A stretch of DNA of 64,000 nt from Epiperipatus broadwayi (lineage: Eukaryota > Onychophora > Udeonychophora > Euonychophora > Peripatidae): assembly GCA_028023455.1 (NCBI GenBank), contig JAQFVV010006293.1:3359844-3423843 (forward strand). Direction: 5' to 3'. Made by a program: the position numbers and the translations under genes. Under the pieces are notes generated by a model. That model ran no database searches. It worked only from the letters and a program-made list of their open reading frames with translations, and had not been told where the DNA came from. This document shows positions 57,396 to 64,000 of the stretch, piece by piece; within the stretch, counting starts at the first letter, position 1, and each line of letters begins with the position of its first letter.

Positions 57396-57889
57396 TCATG
57401 GACAAATTCTCGCGAAAACGTTACTTTTCGCAAGATCATCGAAATACTGCTTTACCGCACCCTTAAAAGCAATTTTTGAGGGTTACACATTCGTAATGGA
57501 ACCTTCATGACATTGTTAATAAAGTTACAATGTAACAGTAGGTTAGAGCACATGGAAAAAAAACCTTTGTAATGAAATTTTAAATAATTATGACAGGCTA
57601 AAATCCACACACTGTCACACAAAAGTATAGAGGAAATAGACATTCTATCATTAAGATAAAGTTAATAACACAACCAACTATGGCAGGAAATAAGGCATTT
57701 GTCTGTGCTTTTAGCATAGAAAAAAGCCATACCGGCTAGCTGACGGGGACTCTTTATGTGTTTTATCGTAGAAAGACGCCTCTTAGGTTGGGTGTAGGCT
57801 GCTGAAATGGTATATTTCTAGGAATTGATCTAGAAATAGCGCCATCATGCATCTGACAAGATAGAATAGAAAACAACCAAATTTACTAT

Positions 57890-58060
57890 GGACACTATCT
57901 AAATGTCGACTAAATTTTTTAGGGCTCATACAATTATTCAATAAATATTTCTGGCAGATTACACACATAGGCTTGTATGGCTCAGTAAATGAAGGCACAA
58001 ATTCATATTTCAAGTAAGAAGGATTATATTTAAAATTTTGTCACATTTTCTGCCTTCTAC
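57890..58060 (-). pseudogene. BED zinc finger of the hAT transposase
   Basis: SYLKYEFVPSFTE, then CVICQKYLLNNCMSPKKFSRHLDSVH gives the C-x2-C-x(n)-H-x4-H finger, with all four ligands present. S-x-L-x-Y-G/E-F upstream and K-x-x-R-H-L-x-x-x-H are typical of ZBED5/SCAND3-type hAT proteins. The open frame continues to 57783 but the sequence after the finger is unlike the family, so the frame probably passes a break near 57890. Confidence 0.82.
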
Positions 58061-58439
58061 CACCAATGGTCCTACAGATCTGATAAAGTATGAGATATCA
58101 TAGCTTGTGATTCAGATTCTTTGGTGTCTTCATTGCCTTTGTCTAACCACTTATCCTTCTTGAGATTAAATTTTTAATGAAGAATTATCAGTCGTGCTTG
58201 TACCCATGACATTTTTTTTACAAGGATGAAATTATTAACTGTGCGAGGATATTCTCCATGTTTTAGTGCTCATGTATATGAATTGTATAATAGAATGATT
58301 GTTAAATCATGCTTCATAGTGTAGTATTAAAGTTTAAGAAATATATCCATAGGTACGAATAAATCTAATTATCTACTAATTTATAAAATTAAAATTAATA
58401 TTTGTGGTTTTCCTAGACAAGAAGAGGTCATGGCTCCCA

Positions 58440-58695
58440 GTTTGAGAAGTTCTGCCCTAATTGGTTAGAGTATCACCTTAAATTCAATATTTATGAAGTC
58501 CAATTTCGATTCCTATATCAATATCATTACTGGTTAACCCATCTACATCTGAAGAAAATATTCCTATTCACAATATTTTTTTATATGGTAACCTATTTAT
58601 TATTATTATTAACAGTTGGATATATTTGAAAAGTTTAAATAAAGTTTAAATTTTTTTTAAAGACATTTAATATTAATATTAGATGATAGAAATAA
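58440..58695 (+). mobile_element. SINE-like repeat, copy 3, plus strand
   Basis: ATTGGTTAGAGTATCACC (A-box-like) and AATTTCGATTCCT (B-box-like) are about 40 bases apart. The tail AAAGTTTAAATTTTTTTTAAAGACATTTAAT matches, inverted, the TTAAATGTTTTTAGAAAAATTC part of copies at 49262 and 52735. Confidence 0.65.
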
Positions 58696-58789
58696 TCCAA
58701 CATAATTACTGCTAAAGGTAAGTTTTAAAAAATATTAATACTACATGTTGGTATTATTATAAAAAGAAAAAAATGTTACCATTATTAAA

Positions 58790-59115
58790 AAGAGGGAAGA
58801 TGTCATGAAATATAAGAAAAGATTCTATAAAGAACTAAAGAACAGACAAACAAAATAGTTTCTTGAAACATCTTTTCTTATGACAAGTATTGTAAATGAA
58901 GAGATGATGTACAATTAAATATGAAAAGAATGTAAAAGCTCAAGGAAATGATGGAAATATTTAAAAGAAGCATATGAAAAAATAGAGAAATTTTTAACAG
59001 AGTTATATACCAAATATCTAAATGATAAAATTACGCCAGTTGATTGGAAAAATGCAATAATATTGAAGAAAAACTAAAAAGACATTAGAAATTGCAAACA
59101 TATATTGTAATGGTT
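58790..59115 (+). mobile_element. RTE-like LINE RT fragment, plus strand
   Basis: YEKIEKFLTELYTKYLNDKITPVDWKNAIIL, then KKN-KDIRNCKH near 58965-59100 matches the L-x-x-L-Y...C-L-x-x-x-x-I-P-x-D-W-K-x-A-I-I-x-x-x-x-K-K-G-D-x-x-x-x-x-N-Y-R block of RTE-type RT. Upstream frames are broken (KAQGND-like residues near 58945). Truncated on both sides. Confidence 0.75.
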
Positions 59116-59119
59116 AAGA

Positions 59120-61400
59120 TTGTATAATCAGTCAACAAGACCGAAAGATCAAACAGGGATTCTCAACCAGCAGGCACAGGATTATCCTATGCCCCCATAG
59201 TTTAAATTCCAGCTAGGCTTTCTAGCCTCAACCACCTAATTAACATCCTTGATGTCACACAGCTTTCCTTCTTCATACAGAGCAAGGTAACTCTGAGTTC
59301 AAACACGGACTCTCAGGGTTCTCCATAACTTCCAACGTTACACTATGCTAGCACCTTTAAGCCTTACATTAATCTATTTATATTAGTATGATTTGGGAGG
59401 TTACTCATTTCTCTAATGTTACAGGGCTAATATATTTATAAGATACAAAACCATGATGTTCTTCTGCACTTGATTGACTTATTTAATGATATATATATAA
59501 TTAATTAATCTGACTCACAATAAAGATGTATGCTTAGTTAACAAGAATAATGTTTATTATAAAATTAAAATAATGGAGAGAGTAGCTTACAAAATATTAG
59601 ATTGGAATGATCTAGCTTTTACATAGCATTATAGAAGGTAGTTGCGGCGTACAACAATGATGTGTGCTCTGTTAATTGGAAATATAATCTATGAGCCCAT
59701 TCTAGGTTTGAACGTAACAGTTAACATTTATTTAATGGGACAACTTGTATACGGGTTTGAGTTTAGGTCACCCAGGATTGCTGATGAGTGCAGGCAAAGA
59801 CTAAAGGCAAACATTACTTGGAAATTGCGGTGCCACCTATATGAGTAGGGACAATGGTACATAAAACGAAAATGATCGGCTTAGCAATCTGATGTTATGG
59901 TTCATTGCTGAAGAGTGGATGTTCCCGATTGCAAAGGTGCATCTACTTTTAACCAAGGGCACATTCCAGTGGAGAGAGCGATGATGTGCTAAGTCTAGGA
60001 TTTGGAGTTGCAAGGAGTCTCCTGTTCTGGATGAACCTAGACTGGCTCTAATCTGTGGATTAGGAACTCAGGCATGCGGCGTCTGGTCTGCCCTCATGCA
60101 ATTTGACTGTCTGATGCATGAACCACACAATACATGAAGTTGATTAATAATGATATGACCATTGTCACACATATATGGAGATAAGAATGCAAATATATAT
60201 AGAAGGATAAACAAATTATTGAGTTTTCCGCCCACATGAATAAATATTATGAAACATATAAATCATAAGCATCCCCAGTTAACTACATATGACTTATTTT
60301 ATAATTAATCTGTTCACAATAACTATTTTAATAATCTAAAATATGAAAAATATACTGAAATAATATTTAAGATTTAAGGAGGTGACTTATTCCTAAAATA
60401 AGCTGATAGCGCAATCCATTATTCCTCACATAACTTGTACAGGGATTGCTGTTTTAATTTATATGTATAGATATATTGCTTCAAGAATCAATGCGATATA
60501 CATTTAGGCAACATTAGGAATGTTACCTCTTACATAATAAAATATGGTATTATAGATACTACCGCATTTACAGGAGCTTCATTACATAGAATCATTTTTT
60601 ATTAAAAGAACATTATTAATTTAGTAGTACATGAAGTAACAGTTTAAACCGAATTAATATATTTTATTACGGATATCTTCAATAAAATTATTTTCTAACA
60701 CTTAGGTTAGGTTATATATATAGAGCAATATGATAAAATAATTTATAACTTAATTGAATAGAAATATGCTCGCTACCCTTCATTAATTCTTTATATAATT
60801 CTAAGAATTAATATATAACCTTTCCTTAACATTATGGGAGGAGGGGGGATAAGACAAACTAAAGAAAACAATTTATATGTCTTATTATTCTTAAAAATTT
60901 AAGAGTTTTTCATTTGGCATCTTCTTGGCTCGCTCCATCTCTTGGGATTTTGAGAGCAGAGAAGCATAAACACATTTAATGAATTTAAATTTAATTCCCT
61001 CCATCATTCAAGATAATATATATAAATAAAAATGCAAAGTGTAGATTTCTAAATTATTTAAGTAATTAAGCTAGCAGATTTGACATTAATAAATACGATG
61101 TAGATAATTTACGAGGTTAAGTTGAGTTACAGTTAAACTTGGATCAAAATAAAGCATTTTTACCAACAATGAATGATAGCTTTGGGACTTCTCAGATAGG
61201 TAAATGGGTTTAGGATCTACAGACTGGCGTGGAGATGGTAGGATGTAGATAGATCTACATTTTTGATGGAATTTCTCGGGATGCCAACTCCACCAATGAT
61301 CGTGGAGAAGCCGATGCCTGATTTCTCACTCATAATGGCAGGTATGGTTAACAGTTGGTTCTTAAGCAGGGTGACAAATATATCTTCTGTATTATTATAT
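59120..61400. other. Unassigned sequence
   Basis: 59160-59350 is C-richer with a B-box-like AGTTCAAACAC and may be a SINE. 59640-60120 is less AT-rich; the 68-codon frame 59642-59848 shows no domain. 60130-61200 is AT-rich with nothing recognised. GGGAGGAGGGGGGATAA at about 60836 and a GC-richer patch at 61210-61380 may belong to an LTR-type element. Confidence 0.35.
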
Positions 61401-61409
61401 TTTTGATAA

Positions 61410-61655
61410 TCAGAAATAAAATGAAGCAGAATAATACAGAATCATACAGAATAATAATATAATTCCCCTTTCCATGTTTATATATATTTTATGCCTGAGG
61501 TTATATCTTGTGAGTTTTCTTAATGGATTTTTTTCCAATTTCTCTAATTGCTGTTCTATCTTATTTTTTGCTTCCACAGTTCTTTGTGCCACCACATAAA
61601 TGTCCTGATCTTTGTTTTTTTCATTTAACACCTTAAAGTATCTAAAGGTCTTCAA
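61410..61655 (-). pseudogene. Possible retrotransposon pol C-terminus
   Basis: The 81-codon minus-strand frame begins with an acidic/basic coiled stretch (VEAKNKIEQQLEKLEKNPLR) and then KLTRYNLRHK. R-Y-N-L-R-P-R-type residues commonly close LTR-retrotransposon pol proteins, after the integrase. The final ~20 residues are hydrophobic, like a signal peptide, in the same frame. With no integrase upstream this stays a guess. Confidence 0.3.
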
Positions 61656-61659
61656 CTGT

Positions 61660-64000
61660 AACTATTACAGCCAATTGTATGTATTGAACCGGGTGGGGGA
61701 GTAGATTGAATGGGAAACAACATCTAGCATAAACTTTTTAACTCTTTAATAAAATAGAAATTGTGAATAGCACATTTTAAGATAAACATATTGTCCACTT
61801 CTTATACATATAACAATATAATTTATTATAAATTTTATCTACTCCACATCAGTCCCTTAGGCAGAGGAGCATAATACCCCGAGGGTACCTTTGACCAAGC
61901 TGGAGCTATATATAAGATAAATAACTACTAAGTTTCAAGGCCACATGTTCTTGAGGGCACAATTCAGCACCTATCATTCAAAGCACTTTTTTGTTTCAGA
62001 GTAAACTCCAGGTGCCAGCCAGTTAATTACACAAAAGATAACTAACGTATCCTGAATGACTGCAAACTAATTCAGTGTCTAAGAAATCCCAACTAGCTCA
62101 ATCAAAAGAGTGTTATAAGAAATTGCTGTTTTAATTAGTGGTATGAGTAAAACATTGACCGACAAAATATTAATTTCCCAAGATAATTTATTTTAATTAA
62201 AATGCTTACTAAACTTTGTAAAGTAATTATGAAATTTCTTAATTAATCTAAACTATGATTTTTATATATATCCACGCACATTCTTAATAAATCACACAAT
62301 ATAATATAATATAAAGCATTAAATAAATGCAAGGCATTAAAACACACATCAATAGTTCATTTTATGCATGCTATAGAGTTCATTTCTTTTACTGACTCTG
62401 GAGGCTTCAAAGATTGCAATGGCTACATTAATTGATATCGGAAATTGGAAGAAGAAAATGTTATTTATTACCTATAGGATTTTGGACTTTGTGACTTCTT
62501 GCTGTTTGCTGCTTCATGTGTGTTTTACCAACAGATTGGATTTTAGGCTTCTGTTGAGGTTCTGATGATTGCTGTTCTATGCTAATTTTATTTAGACAGA
62601 CATTGCTGGTGGCTTAAATTATTATATAGGCATTGCTTCTATTGGACAGACTGCTGATGTTCTTTCAGATGAAGGTTGGAGCTCATTGCATGCTTCAAAA
62701 ACTGATCAACACTGCATTGTCTATTAATAAATACGTATAACAGGTGATTGATTTTAGATACGCGAATGACTGACTGAATGACCTAATTTTTGGCCCTATT
62801 TATATGATGACCTTGTTGTCATTTCTTTAATTAGTTTTTAAACCTGCCAGATATTTTCATTATTGAGAATTCGTCCACTGCTTTTGATTAAATTCTTTAG
62901 ATGTGTTTAATTAATCCTGTTGTTTATGGATTTTAATTAGTAGCCATTGCTAATTCCATTTTTATGTAGCTTATAAGTATATGCAATTTTTGAGGGGAAT
63001 TTTTAACTTATAAACTTTCATTTATTTTTAATATTTAACTTTCATGTTTCATTTTTTTAACACGCAGACATTTCATTATTTTTTTATATTTAAAATCCTC
63101 ATTATTCATGCACACATATATCTATTTTATTTTAAAATAAATTGAAAGAGATTTTCTTTTAGTTATTAAGATTTCTTTTTTTTCCTTTAAATTAAATGAA
63201 AAGAGGGTATTTTTAATTTCATGTAAAAGATTTATATTTCAAACTTTTATAGCTTTAACTTTTCTAAGTTAGATTTTCTCTTCCCTGAATTAATTAATTT
63301 GTAAAACTTATATTGATAACTGACGTTTGCCTTTTGACGATCTATGTTTATATGAAAAAACTCTTTAAACTTTTATATTAAACTTCCTTTTATTAAACTT
63401 TTAACTATTTCTTTAAACGAGATGTTTTTACTTCAATCATTTACTGTCAGTGATTTTATTATTCATTATCAATTTTAAAACTTTTTGCGTTATTTATGAA
63501 AATTTTTATTTTTAATAATTGTAAACACGATTTTACATGGAGCGCTATCCATTAATGATACAGTATAGATAGAGAATTACGGCATTTATGCTCCCTTCCC
63601 TAATGGCTACCTACATCTCCCATTGTATATAATATATTAACATTTTTTTCTCAATTGATTCCACTTTTAACAAGATATACTTTTTCTAAAAAATAAAATC
63701 GCGTAATTTAAACAACCAGCCTTTAACTTTAGAAAATGATGCAAAATTGTACACGTACACATGCACATCTTCCTAATGTGTGTGGATATTAATAAATTAT
63801 ATATATATATACGGTAGGAGATGGGTTAATTTAAGTAAACATGAAGCAAGTATATCTGCATGCAGATCTACACCACTTCAACATGTAAGTTTTTTATAAT
63901 TTCTATAGATTTTTTAAAACTCGTAACTTGTATACAGAGAATTTTAGGTTTAAATCAACCAAAAGGACAAGCAGAATTTAAAAGTAATTATGGCACAGCT
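61660..64000. other. Unassigned AT-rich sequence
   Basis: No coding block or named repeat. 62390-62720 is less AT-rich with TTG-rich wording, possibly an element remnant. GGGTGGGGGAG near 61691 is a purine tract of unclear meaning. (TA)n near 63800. Confidence 0.35.

Larger units (their letters stand above)
55050..58455 (-). mobile_element. hAT DNA transposon (ZBED-type transposase), minus strand, decayed
   Basis: From the high-coordinate end, a terminal sequence on the minus strand reads CAGAACTTCTCAAACTGGGAG (58457-58437), like Charlie-type hAT ends. Next come a BED finger (58013-57890), a gap occupied by a tandem repeat, and the transposase body at about 56120-55080. The opposite terminal repeat and an 8-bp duplication were not found. 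Decay is heavy, with frameshifts throughout. Confidence 0.75.

Noticed and set aside
59780-59815. GCTGATGAGTGCAGG resembling a hammerhead start
   Set aside because: No paired stem II and no GAAA box follow; a chance match to the seven-base core.

Overview
This is an AT-rich eukaryotic, almost certainly metazoan, window that looks like an intergenic or intronic graveyard of mobile elements. No complete host protein gene is visible. Open frames are short, and the recognisable proteins all belong to transposable elements: Penelope-like elements (PLEs) with GIY-YIG endonucleases, RTE-type and other non-LTR retrotransposons, a Ty3/Gypsy LTR element and a hAT transposase with a BED finger. This mix, together with hammerhead ribozymes in foldback repeats, is typical of large arthropod genomes; a chelicerate or similar arthropod is plausible, but the species cannot be fixed from the sequence.

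Layout. 0.4-0.8 kb: long composite trinucleotide microsatellite. 1.4-6.9 kb: a plus-strand RTE-like LINE that seems to be split by a nearly full-length minus-strand RTE-like LINE. 7.3-9.7 kb: an old PLE reverse transcriptase remnant followed by a much better preserved PLE 3' part with GIY-YIG and a repeat-rich 3' tail. 10-15 kb: two diverged direct copies of an unknown ~0.5 kb sequence. 15.2-18.6 kb: hammerhead-bearing repeats around a minus-strand LINE. 18.6-20.3 kb: a plus-strand LINE of another type. 20.6-20.8 kb: a CpG- and CCAAT-containing patch that may be a host promoter or first exon. 23.1-26.3 kb: an internally deleted Gypsy element with both LTRs, abutting a hammerhead foldback at 26.3-26.6 kb. 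34-36.4 kb: nested foldbacks, a TA-flanked inverted-repeat transposon and a striking 149-bp-arm foldback with a hammerhead core in each arm. 36.5-37.1 kb: a ~340-bp tandem duplication. 40-45.6 kb: LINE 3' ends, a 0.7 kb long inverted repeat, a perfect hairpin and a second TA-flanked transposon. 47.2-49.5 kb: tRNA-like SINE, foldback and palindrome. 50.7-54.8 kb: two PLE remnants in opposite orientation with a hammerhead remnant beyond the second. 54.9-58.5 kb: decayed hAT element split by an ~8-unit tandem repeat. 58.8 kb to the end: RTE fragment, weak LTR-element traces and unassigned AT-rich sequence.

The most interesting theme is the self-cleaving RNA. At least ten sites carry a hammerhead core (CUGANGA, a short hairpin, GAAA, a very short palindromic stem III, then NUH), in two sequence families, many arranged as inverted pairs. 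Hammerheads of this minimal stem-III type are known from PLE terminal repeats and retrozymes, and this window also carries four PLE coding remnants. That link is an inference, since no single copy here joins an intact ribozyme repeat to an intact PLE open frame.
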